Source: Acidobacteriota bacterium (GTDB lineage Bacteria > Acidobacteriota > Terriglobia > Acidiferrales > UBA7541). From it: DNA of 64,000 nt. Below are positions 24,294-33,072 of this stretch, piece after piece (position 1 is the stretch's first letter; every line of letters starts with the position of its first letter). A program made the translations under genes and the position numbers. Under the pieces are notes generated by a model. That model was given only the letters and a program-made list of their open reading frames with translations, did not search any database and was not told the origin of the DNA. The stretch lies in NCBI GenBank assembly GCA_003224085.1, contig QHYK01000074.1, positions 1-64,000 on the forward strand, written 5' to 3'.

Positions 24294-25310
24294 ATGAAAC
24301 ATCAAGTTACGCTCATTCCTGGCGAAGGCATCGGTCCTGAAGTGGCCGCCGCTACCCGCCGCGTCCTGGAAGCGGCCGGCGTGGAAATCGAGTGGGAAGT
24401 CATCGCTGGCCGTGCCGATGAATCGACCGACCAAAGCCAGCGTGTCAATCAGGCGGCCATTGAATCCGTGCGCCGTAATCGCGTCGCCCTGAAAGGTCCC
24501 ATGGCCACCGCCATCGCCGGAGGTGCCCCCAGCGTGAACGTAGCGCTCCGCAAATCCCTGGATCTATACGCCAATTTGCGGCCCGTAAAGAACATTCCCG
24601 GCGTCAAATCTCATTTCGAGGACGTGGACCTGATTCTGGTCCGCGAAAACACCGAGGATTTATACTCCGGCCTCGAACATGAGGTCGTTCCCGGCGTCGT
24701 CGAAAGCCTGAAAATCATCACGGAAAAGGCCTCCACGCGCATTGCTCGCTTTGCTTTTGATTACGCGCGCCGCCATGGCCGCAAGAAGATTCACGCCATC
24801 CACAAAGCCAATATCATGAAGCTTTCCGATGGCTTGTTTTTGCGCTCCGTCCGCACCGTAGCCGCGCAATTCCCCGAAATGCAGTACAAGGAATTGATCG
24901 TCGACAACGCGTGTATGCAAATGGTTATCGATCCGCTCCAGTTTGACATGCTTTTGCTGCCTAATCTCTATGGCGACGTGATGAGCGATCTTGCCGCAGG
25001 TCTCGTCGGCGGCTTGGGCGTGGTTCCTAGCGCCAATATTGGAGACCGCTGCGCCATGTTTGAAGCCGTCCATGGCACCGCGCCCGACATCGCCGGGAAG
25101 GGTCTGGCCAATCCCACGGCCCTGCTTCTAAGCGCCGTTTTGATGTTAGAGCACCTCGGAGAACCAGTTGCCGCCGAAAGGATTGAAGCGGCCATCCTGA
25201 AGACCTACCGCGACGGGATCTACCTCACGAAGGACGTCGGCGGCAAAGCCAACACCGAGCAGTTCACCAACGCCGTCTTGGACGGCCTCGCTGCGGCGAC
25301 TCCCAAGTAA
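24294..25310 (+). CDS. NAD-type isocitrate/isopropylmalate dehydrogenase family (likely isocitrate dehydrogenase)
   Basis: This 338-residue beta-decarboxylating dehydrogenase begins [13 protein letters not shown] and carries [19 protein letters not shown] (isocitrate-type substrate loop), the Lys in [10 protein letters not shown], and the metal/cofactor segment [20 protein letters not shown]. The ENTEDLYSG block and length match the homomeric NAD-dependent isocitrate dehydrogenase branch rather than LeuB. It would act in the citric acid cycle. TACAAT lies 11 bases before the ATG, and no Shine-Dalgarno is clear. A weak GC hairpin followed by TTTCACTT lies downstream (25332-25348). Confidence 0.88.
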   Translation: MKHQVTLIPGEGIGPEVAAATRRVLEAAGVEIEWEVIAGRADESTDQSQRVNQAAIESVRRNRVALKGPMATAIAGGAPSVNVALRKSLDLYANLRPVKNIPGVKSHFEDVDLILVRENTEDLYSGLEHEVVPGVVESLKIITEKASTRIARFAFDYARRHGRKKIHAIHKANIMKLSDGLFLRSVRTVAAQFPEMQYKELIVDNACMQMVIDPLQFDMLLLPNLYGDVMSDLAAGLVGGLGVVPSANIGDRCAMFEAVHGTAPDIAGKGLANPTALLLSAVLMLEHLGEPVAAERIEAAILKTYRDGIYLTKDVGGKANTEQFTNAVLDGLAAATPK

Positions 25311-25485
25311 ATGCGCTGTCGCTGCCTTTGCCGGGCGCGGGCTGCCCGTTTCACTTAGGGAGCAGCATGCTACACCCAGCCAAGTACTAGCAGTTTTAAA
25401 TGGTTATTCGGCTTGCCTTTTGTGACTTTTTGTGGCAGTATCGATCCAGACGTTTTGTGTCCTTGTCCGTTCGGAAAGCTCTTCT

Positions 25486-25890
25486 ATGCAGAGAACGCGT
25501 TATCCAGAGCGTCGCCGCACGGTTCGCCTCCCCCTTCAGATTCCCGTGAAGGTGCGCTGCCGCCTTCCTGAAGGCGAAACTATCGACCTGCACGCCTCCA
25601 CTTACGTCGTCAGCGCGCATGGCGCTCTCTTGCTAATGGACACGCCGCTCATCCCCGGACAAAGTATCCGCATCTTCAATGAAATGACCGCCGAGTCCGC
25701 CGAATGCCACGTCACTTCTCTGCGCGAGAAGCGCGAGCGCCGTTTCGTGGGGATTACCTTCGCTTCGCCCAATACGGATTTCTGGCACATCGTCTTCCCC
25801 AAGGCCGGCACGCGCCAAGCCGTCCGCTCCCCGCAGACCGGCGCGCTGGTTCCCCCTGGATTCCGCCAGGACGACAACAACCAGTTTTAA
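25486..25890 (+). CDS. Divergent PilZ-domain protein
   Basis: This 134-residue protein has an Arg-rich start (RYPERRRTVRLPLQIPVKV) corresponding to the PilZ RxxxR element. The second motif is weak: VVSAHGALLLMDTPLIPGQSIRIFN instead of (D/N)xSxxG. The rest of the barrel (CHVTSLREKRERRFVGITFASP) fits. Loss of the Asp and altered loop suggest it may not bind cyclic-di-GMP, as in many acidobacterial PilZ homologues. ATG 25486 is chosen; upstream codons belong to no conserved block. Confidence 0.72.
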   Translation: MQRTRYPERRRTVRLPLQIPVKVRCRLPEGETIDLHASTYVVSAHGALLLMDTPLIPGQSIRIFNEMTAESAECHVTSLREKRERRFVGITFASPNTDFWHIVFPKAGTRQAVRSPQTGALVPPGFRQDDNNQF

Positions 25891-26057
25891 CTCCTATTAC
25901 CTTGCGTTGTTTCAGTTTTTTTGAACCGGCTACGGAGTTCGGACGCTGGAGCGTTCACTCGTGGATGGAAGAGGGGGTGCCGCACCCTTCGGATTCTAGG
26001 GGTGGGGGTTTTTCTGTGAATTTCGATCCCTGAACTTCAGCCGCTCGGCCATTTGAC

Positions 26058-26480
26058 TTACCTGGGCGCATAAATCTGATACACCATAAGATAAATGATC
26101 ACGCCTGTCACCGACACGTAGAACCACAACGGCAGCGTCCAACGTGCAATCAGACGATGCTTATCGAACCGTCCCAGCCACGCGCGGCGTAGCGTCAGAA
26201 GGATCAACGGCACAATCATCACCGCCAGAATCGTATGTGACGTCAGCAGCGTAAAATAAACCGGCCGAATCCACCCTTGACCCTGAAACAGAACAGCTTT
26301 GCCCACGCGTACGTGGTAGGTCACATAAGAAATCAGAAAAATCACGGACGCCGCAAACGCAGACAGCATGAACGCCTTGTGCACATCTTTTTTACCGCTC
26401 CGTATCGCCGCATACCCGCAAGCGAGCAAAATCCCGCTAAGCCCGTTCAGGCACGCATTTAGCGCAGCATTGGAAATCAT
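26058..26480 (-). CDS. DUF420 membrane protein
   Basis: This 140-residue protein has four hydrophobic segments and the conserved His-containing blocks KKDVHKAFMLSAFAAS, VTYHVRVG, LTSHTILAVMIVPLIL and FDKHRLIARWTLPLWFYVSVTG. These are typical of DUF420 (YozB-like) proteins. The family is regularly linked to haem A synthesis and cytochrome oxidase genes, and here it follows ctaA-ctaB. A role in oxidase assembly is inferred. ATG 26480 starts the first membrane helix; no strong ribosome site is seen. Confidence 0.85.
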   Translation of the reverse strand: MISNAALNACLNGLSGILLACGYAAIRSGKKDVHKAFMLSAFAASVIFLISYVTYHVRVGKAVLFQGQGWIRPVYFTLLTSHTILAVMIVPLILLTLRRAWLGRFDKHRLIARWTLPLWFYVSVTGVIIYLMVYQIYAPR

Positions 26481-26511
26481 AGTCGCGCTTTGTATGGCGT
26501 AGGCTGTCTTC

Positions 26512-26543
26512 CACGAGTCACAAGTCACCAGTCACTAGTCACC
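26512..26543. repeat. GTGACTN heptamer repeat, copy 2
   Basis: Four 7-bp units (minus strand GTGACTA, GTGACTG, GTGACTT, GTGACTC) lie between ctaB and the DUF420 gene. The 18 bases 26518-26535 are the exact reverse complement of 6620-6637. Confidence 0.7.
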
Positions 26544-26547
26544 GTCT

Positions 26548-27441
26548 TTAGCGCGGCAGCTTATCGTAGACCATTAGCCCGAGCAGCAGTGGGATGTGCA
26601 AGACCGTCGCGTGCATCAGCCATTTCGCACGCGAATTCGTTTTGTTGCTCGCCGCCCACAGGCAGATTTGCACCAGCGCGGTGCACACCACGAGCGCCCC
26701 GAAAAAGTACACGATGCCCGCCAGCCCAAACACCGCGGGTAGCAGGCTTACACCCACCAGCGCAGCGGCGTAAAGAATGATCTGCCGGAACGTGCGCTTG
26801 CCCTCACGGTCCACCACCGGTAGCATCACGATTCCCGCGCGTGCGTAGTCTTCGCGATACATCCACGAAATCGCGTAGAAATGCGGAAACTGCCACAGGA
26901 ACAGAATCCCGAACAGCAGCCACGCTCCGCGGCCAAGTGAACCGGTCGCCGCCACCCACCCAATCATGGGCGGAATCGCGCCAGGAAAAGCACCCACAAA
27001 AGTCGCCCAAACCGTGCGCTTCTTCAGGGGCGTATACGCCAGCAAATAGCTGAGGCACGTCAAAACACCCAGCCCGGAAGCAAGTAGCCCCGCCGCCAAA
27101 TACAAATCAATGGCTCCGGCAACGGCCAGCGCCAAGCCAAACTCCAACGCACGCCCCGGCTCCAGCACGCCGCTCGGCAGCGGCCGCGAAGCTGTCCGCC
27201 GCATATAGCGGTCGGATTCGCGCTCCACGTAATGATTCAGCGCCGCCGTTCCTCCGGCGATGAGCAGCGTCGCGAAAATCACGTGGCTCATATGCAGCCA
27301 GTTGACCGGGTCACGCGCGCCCATGTAATACCCGGCGGCCGTGGTCATCAGCACGAGAAACGATACGTCCGGCTTCGTCAACGCAATGTACGCATTGGCG
27401 CGCGAAGCAAGTGTGAGATCGACACTGCGAACCGTGCTCAT
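26548..27441 (-). CDS. ctaB: Protohaem IX farnesyltransferase (haem O synthase)
   Basis: This 297-residue UbiA-family membrane enzyme adds a farnesyl group to haem B to make haem O. The prenyl-diphosphate/metal motif is NHYVERESDRYMRRTASRPLP (first Asp-rich motif DxxxD, with RTxxRPLP), and the second block is WQFPHFYAISWMYREDYARAGI. About eight membrane segments are present. ATG 27441 overlaps the ctaA stop as ATGA; the open frame continues upstream within ctaA without meaning. Together with ctaA it supplies haem A for a terminal oxidase. Confidence 0.96.
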   Translation of the reverse strand: MSTVRSVDLTLASRANAYIALTKPDVSFLVLMTTAAGYYMGARDPVNWLHMSHVIFATLLIAGGTAALNHYVERESDRYMRRTASRPLPSGVLEPGRALEFGLALAVAGAIDLYLAAGLLASGLGVLTCLSYLLAYTPLKKRTVWATFVGAFPGAIPPMIGWVAATGSLGRGAWLLFGILFLWQFPHFYAISWMYREDYARAGIVMLPVVDREGKRTFRQIILYAAALVGVSLLPAVFGLAGIVYFFGALVVCTALVQICLWAASNKTNSRAKWLMHATVLHIPLLLGLMVYDKLPR

Positions 27442-28358
27442 CCCGCCGTCACCGGTGGCGCCGTCGCGGCCACTTCCGCGCCGCGCGGCACCAAGCGATA
27501 GCACAGGAGCACAACCAGGACGGAAAACGCAAACAAAATCGCCCCCACCACGGTGTGAATCACCGTGAGCCAAACCATCAGCGGCATCGGTTGCGGCGCG
27601 TCGGCGGTCGTGAGCCGCGACCAATACGCCAGCAGCCCCAGCAAGAACTGCGCCCCAAAGATAGCGTGCAGCAAAATGCGCGCCTTGCCGAGCTCCGGCG
27701 AAGCGCCAAACCTCTTGCGGAGTGCCACCGCAGTCCAAGTTACCGTGCCAAGAACTACCAACGCCCCTGCGGCGTGGGGCCAGATCGCAAAGTCCTTATG
27801 CCGGAATCCTGCGCCAAGAATCACCTGCAAATAAATCACGAGGGCATTCCATATCGCGACTGAATGAATCGATGGCGAACCCTTGTCTTCGAGTTGCGGC
27901 CGTTCCGAAACCCACCACTTGCTTGTGAAAACCGCAATCCCCAGCACCGCCGCAAAGACAATCTGCGCAAAGCAAGCGTGAATCACCGGCAGCCAGTAAT
28001 GCAGAAGCTGAATCACAACCTGGCCACCGAGTATTGCCTGCACTACAACTCCGAGCACGGCAATCCCGCCCAGCCAGCGCAGCCAAACGCGGCTCTCCTC
28101 CCCTAGCAGCAATACCGCCAGGACCAGCGTAAAGATCCCCAAACCTCCGGCTACAAAGCGATGCGAAAACTCAAAGAAATCACCGCCTTGCAGCGAACTG
28201 AGCGGAGGCACCCAGGCGCCGTGCGATTTCGGCCAGTCCGTCACCGAAAGCGCCGCGTCTTTGGAGGTCACCAGCGCGCCTGCGACAAACAGCAGAATCG
28301 TCCAGCAAACGGTGAAAACGGCAAATTTGTGCACACCTGATTTGTACTTAGCTGTCAT
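27438..28358 (-). CDS. ctaA: Haem A synthase (COX15/CtaA family)
   Basis: This 306-residue membrane protein has about eight hydrophobic segments and the conserved haem-ligand regions FEFSHRFVAGGLG, HYWLPVIHACFAQ, WPHAAGALVVLG and WLTVIHTVVGAI. It oxidises haem O to haem A. ATG 28358 opens the three-gene run ctaA-ctaB-DUF420, with ATGA coupling to ctaB. The DUF2007 gene is divergent upstream. Confidence 0.95.
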   Translation of the reverse strand: MTAKYKSGVHKFAVFTVCWTILLFVAGALVTSKDAALSVTDWPKSHGAWVPPLSSLQGGDFFEFSHRFVAGGLGIFTLVLAVLLLGEESRVWLRWLGGIAVLGVVVQAILGGQVVIQLLHYWLPVIHACFAQIVFAAVLGIAVFTSKWWVSERPQLEDKGSPSIHSVAIWNALVIYLQVILGAGFRHKDFAIWPHAAGALVVLGTVTWTAVALRKRFGASPELGKARILLHAIFGAQFLLGLLAYWSRLTTADAPQPMPLMVWLTVIHTVVGAILFAFSVLVVLLCYRLVPRGAEVAATAPPVTAG

Positions 28359-28571
28359 CGACTCTTGTTAGATGCGGCCCAGCGGCGGATTATACCTTGA
28401 GTTCCCGCGATTTTGCGAAATCGAATCCCTTCCGAAAAGCCACCACGTCATTAAGGCACCATTTACTGCGAGTTGTCATGCTCCAGCGACAAAGCATCTC
28501 AACGTAAAGAATCGCTTGACCCTGACCCGTTGTGGAACACCGCTGTACAACCGGGCAGGGGTGTGCAGGCG

Positions 28572-28577
28572 TATAAT
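28572..28577 (+). promoter_or_regulatory. TATAAT box 6 bases before the DUF2007 start codon
   Basis: A consensus -10 lies at 28572-28577 and the ATG at 28584. Transcription would be expected to begin at or beside the start codon. No Shine-Dalgarno is present and no convincing -35 was found. Confidence 0.55.
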
Positions 28578-28583
28578 GGCCGC

Positions 28584-29039
28584 ATGGATCGCAGCAAACT
28601 CGTGGTCGTTGACCGCTTTGCCTCGCAGGTCGAAGCCGACCTTGCCAAGACTGCGCTCGAATCCGCGGGCATTGACGCCATGATTCAGGCCGATAGAGCG
28701 GGTGGCATGCGTGACCATTTGGCATGGAGTGGGCTCGGTTTCAAAGTCCTGGTCCGTGAAGAAGAAGCTTCTGAGGCGCACCATGTACTTCAGCCTCCGC
28801 CCGAGAGTGAGCTTGTTTTTGTTCAAGCATTCCGCACGCAGGCTGAAGCGGATCATGCTAACAACGCGCTCTTGTCCGCAGGCGTTCTCGCTGCGATACA
28901 GGATACCGTCGCTGGTGTCCCTCTATCCTTGACCTCGAACGACTTCCGGTTTCGCCTGTCGGTGCGGGGAGAAGACTCCGAAAAGGCTCGCTACGTCCTT
29001 AGGCGGCTTGGTGAAGGGCCCACGCAGGAAAGCAGTTAG
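28584..29039 (+). CDS. Tandem DUF2007-type signal-transducing-like protein
   Basis: This 151-residue soluble protein has two repeats of the DUF2007 (putative PII-like) fold. The first is LVVVDRFASQVEADLAKTALESAGIDAMIQAD with FKVLVREEEASEAHHVL. The second is VFVQAFRTQAEADHANNALLSAGVLAAIQDT with FRLSVRGEDSEKARYVL. DUF2007 domains usually occur singly in about 70-100 residues, so this is an internal duplication. Function is unknown. The start is ATG 28584, 7 bases after a TATAAT box, suggesting a leaderless message. Confidence 0.82.
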   Translation: MDRSKLVVVDRFASQVEADLAKTALESAGIDAMIQADRAGGMRDHLAWSGLGFKVLVREEEASEAHHVLQPPPESELVFVQAFRTQAEADHANNALLSAGVLAAIQDTVAGVPLSLTSNDFRFRLSVRGEDSEKARYVLRRLGEGPTQESS

Positions 29040-29051
29040 AACTGCACTCCG

Positions 29052-30101
29052 TTAAACTGTCGCGCCACCCATTTGCGCCGAGGCCACCGGCGTGGAGGAC
29101 GAGGGTGGTTCTATTCCCACGGCTCGCAGCACAAGATCCTTGAGCGCCCCGATAAAAAGTGGCGAATCTCCCACCGCCGGCATCATGCGGAACGTCTTAA
29201 TTCCAAACTTCTTTGCATCCGCCCGGGCCTCGATATTGATTTCGTGCAGCGTCTCGATGTGCTCGGTCACAAACGAGATGGGAACCACCAGAATTTCCTT
29301 GACGCCTTTACGGCCAAGTTGCTCAATGGTCCCCGTCAGCGGCGGCTGCAGCCATTTTGCCGGCCCAACGCGGCTTTGGTAACAAAGCAAATGGGTCCGT
29401 GGCCAGCTAGAGTAATGCTTTGCACCGAACTCGCACACCGCGCTCACCGTCGCTTCGATCTGCTTGGGATACGGATCCCCCTTCTCGACCAGGCTCATCG
29501 GCAATCCATGCGCGCTGAAAACTAAATCAATTCGCGAACTATCCTCGAACTGCCGCAACACCGAGCCAATTTTTTCAACCAGCGCCCGAATGTAGAGCGG
29601 ATGATCGTAAAAATGATCGATGGTGCGCTCCGGCGGCCCGCCGTTAGGTTGTCCATACACGCGCCGCCATTCTTTCAGGCTGCTCAGCGTCGTCGCGTAG
29701 GAAAAGTGCGGATAAAGCGGCAAGAGCACAATTTCGTCCAGCGGGCCTGCCCTCCGCAGTGCCTCCACTGCCTCTGCCGTCATCGGGTGCCAGTAGCGCA
29801 TGGCCGTCACGATAACCGGGTCAATGTGAGCTACCAGAGCGTCCATCAAGCGGACCCTCTGCCGCTCGGTAAGCAGCCGAATCGGAGATCGCCGCCCGAT
29901 TTCTCTGTATTTCCCGGCCACGGGGACCGAGCGTTTCGAGGAGATGAGCCTGGCGATGGGGCGCCGCAACCATCCCAGCGGCCCTAGCGGAATAATGTCC
30001 GGATCGAGAAACAAATTGAGAAGAAAGGGCTCGACGGCGTCCAGCGAATCCGGCCCTCCCAATTGGAACAATACGATTCCGATACGCTTCTTCCCGGCCA
30101 A
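29052..30101 (-). CDS. hemH: Ferrochelatase
   Basis: This 349-residue enzyme inserts iron into protoporphyrin or coproporphyrin. It begins GKKRIGIVLFQLGGPDSLDAVEPFL. The catalytic His lies in DLVFSAHGLPMSLVEKGDPYPKQ, and the second conserved block is ICYQSRVGPAKWL-like (LLCYQSRVGPAKWLQPP), with VVPISFVTEHIETLHEI near the end. TTG 30101 is chosen because AGGAGGG lies 7 bases upstream and the family starts here; the frame remains open to 30215 without support. It is the last gene after ccmABCD, linking haem supply to cytochrome c maturation. Confidence 0.93.
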   Translation of the reverse strand: MAGKKRIGIVLFQLGGPDSLDAVEPFLLNLFLDPDIIPLGPLGWLRRPIARLISSKRSVPVAGKYREIGRRSPIRLLTERQRVRLMDALVAHIDPVIVTAMRYWHPMTAEAVEALRRAGPLDEIVLLPLYPHFSYATTLSSLKEWRRVYGQPNGGPPERTIDHFYDHPLYIRALVEKIGSVLRQFEDSSRIDLVFSAHGLPMSLVEKGDPYPKQIEATVSAVCEFGAKHYSSWPRTHLLCYQSRVGPAKWLQPPLTGTIEQLGRKGVKEILVVPISFVTEHIETLHEINIEARADAKKFGIKTFRMMPAVGDSPLFIGALKDLVLRAVGIEPPSSSTPVASAQMGGATV

Positions 30102-30211
30102 GCTGACCCTCCTAGATCGTTGTTGCGGGTCTTTTCGCGACTTTTGCGTCCCGGTTCGCACCGGGAAGACCCGTGCTCTTTCTTTCTCCAGCAGGAACCT
30201 TCTAACGGTGA

Positions 30212-30355
30212 TCACTTTCCTTTATTCAACATCGCCTTCAGCCGCTCTACTTCTTCGCGCAACGTGCTCATGCGCTGCGAGACGGAAATGTAATACACGA
30301 AGAAAATGGCCCAGCCCGCGAGATATGCCGCCAGCACACTATCCAGATTTTTCAT
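30212..30355 (-). CDS. ccmD: CcmD-like small membrane protein
   Basis: This 47-residue protein has one membrane helix (about 8-25, AAYLAGWAIFFVYYISV) and a charged C-terminal helix (STLREEVERLKAMLNKGK). Size, topology and position directly after ccmC identify it as CcmD, which helps release holo-CcmE from CcmABC. The ATG overlaps the ccmC stop (ATGA). Its sequence is too short to confirm by motif. Confidence 0.8.
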   Translation of the reverse strand: MKNLDSVLAAYLAGWAIFFVYYISVSQRMSTLREEVERLKAMLNKGK

Positions 30356-31029
30356 CGAACCTCTGCCTCCCTTCGCAAGTCCTCTACCCCGGCACGCAAT
30401 GCCTCCAGCCGGTACCGTGCGCTCAAAAGCAAAATCAGCAGCCCCGTCAGCGCCCCCCACATCAACAAATACGAAACACGCATCCGCGGTTCCAACCCCG
30501 AACCCGGTCCGCCCAGGATCACAGGTTGCGGGTGCTGTGTCCTCCACCAGCGAATCGAAAAATACACCAGCGGCACGTCCAAAAACGCAAAAATGCCGAA
30601 CAGCGCGCTGAACATCGCCCGCTTGTCCGGCTCTTCAATCATCGAGCGCAGCAGCAGGTAGGAAAGATAGAGCAGCCCGAGCACAAACGTCAGCGTCAGC
30701 CGCGCGTCCCAGGTCCACCAGATTCCCCACACCGGATGCGCCCAGATCGGGCCGGTAATCAGTACCACGGTAATGAACGCCAGCCCCACTTCCGCCGCCG
30801 ACACGCCCAGCCAATCCGACTTCGGCTCGCGGGTAAACACGTATCGAAGGTTCGCGTAGAAACATGTCCCGAAAGCCACGAACGCGCTGAACGCGCAGGA
30901 AATGTGCAAGTAGAAAATCTTCTGGACCACGCCCATGGTCTTCTCGATGGGCGCGTAGTAAAAAGCTAGGTACGCCGTGGAAGCAATCAGCGCAAACAAG
31001 ACCGCGGCGCGCAGGATGCTCTTCGTCAT
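30352..31029 (-). CDS. ccmC: Haem transporter/handling protein CcmC
   Basis: This 225-residue protein has six membrane segments. The tryptophan-rich haem-handling motif is WGIWWTWDARLT, flanked by the conserved His residues in FYLHISCAFSAF and in the following periplasmic loop (RTQHPQP). CcmC attaches haem to CcmE. ATG 31029 is chosen, giving MTKSILRAAVLFAL. An upstream in-frame start at 31062 adds a polar leader. Transcribed with ccmB above and ccmD below. Confidence 0.95.
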   Translation of the reverse strand: MTKSILRAAVLFALIASTAYLAFYYAPIEKTMGVVQKIFYLHISCAFSAFVAFGTCFYANLRYVFTREPKSDWLGVSAAEVGLAFITVVLITGPIWAHPVWGIWWTWDARLTLTFVLGLLYLSYLLLRSMIEEPDKRAMFSALFGIFAFLDVPLVYFSIRWWRTQHPQPVILGGPGSGLEPRMRVSYLLMWGALTGLLILLLSARYRLEALRAGVEDLRREAEVR

Positions 31030-31124
31030 TGCGAGTGACCTCTTTTGCGGACTGTCTTCCAATCAAACCGCATCTTCAAAGCTCCTCAAGCCGTCCGTTG
31101 CGAAGCTTTTCCGCGAGTCACCCC

Positions 31125-31799
31125 TCACTCTTCCAGCAGGTATTCGCCGAAAAGCCATATCGCCGTTAAAAACACGACATCAAAACCAGCAAGAAACCCG
31201 AGCCAGTCGCGACGCAACTCTGGATTGGCCTCGAGAAGAGCGCCCGTGGCCTCCGTGCTGGCAATGAGGACGGGCGTCAAAAGTGGAAGAAGAAGAAGCG
31301 GCAACATCAGCTCGCGCATGCGCGCCTGCGCCGAGATCGCCGAAAAAGCCGTTCCCGGGATCGCTACCCCCAGGCTGCCAAGAAACAAAACTAGCACAAG
31401 CTGCGGGAAAACCGGAAGAACAGGCAGGTTATAGAGAACCGCGAAAACCGGCAGCATCAATACTTCCGTCAGCAGCAGGAATAACGTATTCGCGCTCAGC
31501 TTGGCGAGAAAAATCGAAAACGGATCGGGCACCGACAACCGCAGTGCGCTCAGCGTATCGTTGTTCTGCTCGCGCAAAAAGCACGGCTGCAGCATCAGCG
31601 ATGCCGCAAACAAAAAGGACAGCCACAACAGGCCGGGGCCAAACCTTCGCGACTCGCCGATGCTGGGATCAAAAGTAAAGCTGAAAAGCACCACCACCAC
31701 CAGAATGAATACGACCGTCGTCGTCAGCAGTTCCCGCGAACGGAACTCTGTGCGAAGTTCCTTGCCCAGCAGCACCGCCATGTCAGCAATCAGCGCCAT
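31125..31799 (-). CDS. ccmB: Haem exporter subunit CcmB
   Basis: This 224-residue ABC-type membrane subunit has six hydrophobic segments. Family features include the N-terminal LLGKELRTEFRSRELLTT and the LQPCFLREQNNDTLSALRLSVPD cytoplasmic loop characteristic of CcmB. With CcmA it drives release of haem-loaded CcmE. It lies 144 bases after ccmA and 95 before ccmC. Confidence 0.93.
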   Translation of the reverse strand: MALIADMAVLLGKELRTEFRSRELLTTTVVFILVVVVLFSFTFDPSIGESRRFGPGLLWLSFLFAASLMLQPCFLREQNNDTLSALRLSVPDPFSIFLAKLSANTLFLLLTEVLMLPVFAVLYNLPVLPVFPQLVLVLFLGSLGVAIPGTAFSAISAQARMRELMLPLLLLPLLTPVLIASTEATGALLEANPELRRDWLGFLAGFDVVFLTAIWLFGEYLLEE

Positions 31800-31943
31800 C
31801 GTTTTGCGTTCAAAGGAATCAAGCCAGTACGCCGCGTCACTGCGCTTGCTACTTGAAAAACTCGGTCATGCGACGGTCGCATTAGCAGATCCCTGGGAGC
31901 ACTCTCTGCCCCCGTCCCCCCTCTCAACTTTCGACCTCTTACG

Positions 31944-32693
31944 TTATGCGCCTGCAAGCGAAAGAATTGCGTGCATGTCCGAGCCCGCGCGCGTATCGGC
32001 CACCACCGACCCTGCATCCAGCCGAATCGCGCGCGTCGCAAGCGCGGAGATCTCCGATTCGCCGTGCACGCTCATCAGGATCGTGCGCCCCGCGTCCCGC
32101 ATCCGGCCGAGCGTATTCGCCAGCCAGGTAATTCCCTCCGGATCGAGGCCAGTCGCCGGCTCGTCCAGCAGCAGCACCGAAGGTTCGTTGAGCAGCGCCC
32201 GCGCAATGGCCACGCGCTGCCTCATTCCACGCGAGAATGTCCGCACCACAGAGGCGCGCCGCTCGGAAAGTCCGACTTCTTCTAGTAGTAGCGCCGCCCG
32301 TTTGCTCGATTCCGCAATTCCCTGCAGCTTGGCGAAGAGCGAAAGGTTCTCTTCGGCCGTCAATTCGTCGTAAACCATCGTGGCGTGCGCCACAAAACCG
32401 ATGGGGACGTCTGCTGGGGTCGCCGCCTGTTGCGGCGGGTTTACCCGGCCGTCCCCTGCTTGACCATCGTTTCCAGTCTGGCCAAAAAAACGGACAGAAC
32501 CAGCCGAAGGCCGAACTAATCGCGCCGCGATGCGCAGCAGCGTCGTCTTCCCCGACCCGTTTCTACCCGCGAACGCAACGCATTCGCCTGCGCCTATTTC
32601 TAGCGACACTCGTCTCAGTGCGTAAAGCCCGCCGTAGCGTTTTTCGATGTTGTCAAACCGGATTCCTCTGGGGGTAAAGCCCGCTGCCGTCAC
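31944..32693 (-). CDS. ccmA: Haem exporter ATPase CcmA
   Basis: This 249-residue ABC ATPase has Walker A GRNGSGKTT, a Q-loop region around GFVAHATMVYDELTAEENL, signature FSRGMRQRVAIARALL, Walker B SVLLLDEPATGLDP and the H-loop His in LMSVHG. The short length and linkage to ccmB/ccmC identify CcmA. A stretch rich in Gly/Gln (QTGNDGQAGDGRVNPPQQ) is inserted between Walker A and the Q-loop. GTG 32693 has GAGG 7 bases upstream. Confidence 0.92.
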   Translation of the reverse strand: MTAAGFTPRGIRFDNIEKRYGGLYALRRVSLEIGAGECVAFAGRNGSGKTTLLRIAARLVRPSAGSVRFFGQTGNDGQAGDGRVNPPQQAATPADVPIGFVAHATMVYDELTAEENLSLFAKLQGIAESSKRAALLLEEVGLSERRASVVRTFSRGMRQRVAIARALLNEPSVLLLDEPATGLDPEGITWLANTLGRMRDAGRTILMSVHGESEISALATRAIRLDAGSVVADTRAGSDMHAILSLAGA

Positions 32694-33072
32694 CGTGCAG
32701 CCTCGAGAGCGGCCAACGTCTGAAAGGCATAGGTTGCGGGTGACCTGGACAGCCGCAAGCGGTTGCAAAAGCCAGTGAACAGGCCGCCCGAGGGGCGCAC
32801 TTCAGCGCATCCCCAGGTGTCTTTCAAGTTGCGTTTGCCGAACATAAGGTGCAACGACATGTTGCTGCCCTTTGTTTTCATGCACTTACAAACTGCCGAA
32901 TTTGCAAGGCCCTTGTTTTGATAGTGTTGCAACAGTACGGGGGGCCGCTACCTCACTCCCTCCATTCTTCGGTAGGTTCTTTTCCGTTCCGTATAGGCTA
33001 AGTCCTTTGTTTCTCACTATTGCGAAAACTGCCGGGTGTGGGTTTCCCTGACCCCCAAAAGCAGACTCTTTC
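32694..33072. other. Gap splitting the ccm cluster
   Basis: 379 bases between the regulatory-domain gene and ccmA. A minus-strand frame of about 80 codons (32690-32932) is open but has no recognisable family or good ribosome site. The region probably carries a ccmA promoter; I could not place one. Confidence 0.5.

Noticed and set aside
28545-28550. TGTACAA near the DUF2007 promoter as another SatD site
   Set aside because: Only half of the palindrome, isolated and 10 kb from the array; likely chance.
30102-30215. Longer hemH start at GTG 30215
   Set aside because: The extra 38 residues are basic and not conserved, whereas TTG 30101 has a strong AGGAGGG at proper spacing and the usual family start.
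32690-32932. 80-codon minus-strand frame upstream of ccmA
   Set aside because: No Shine-Dalgarno and no recognisable motif; overlaps the ccmA start region. Not annotated as a gene.
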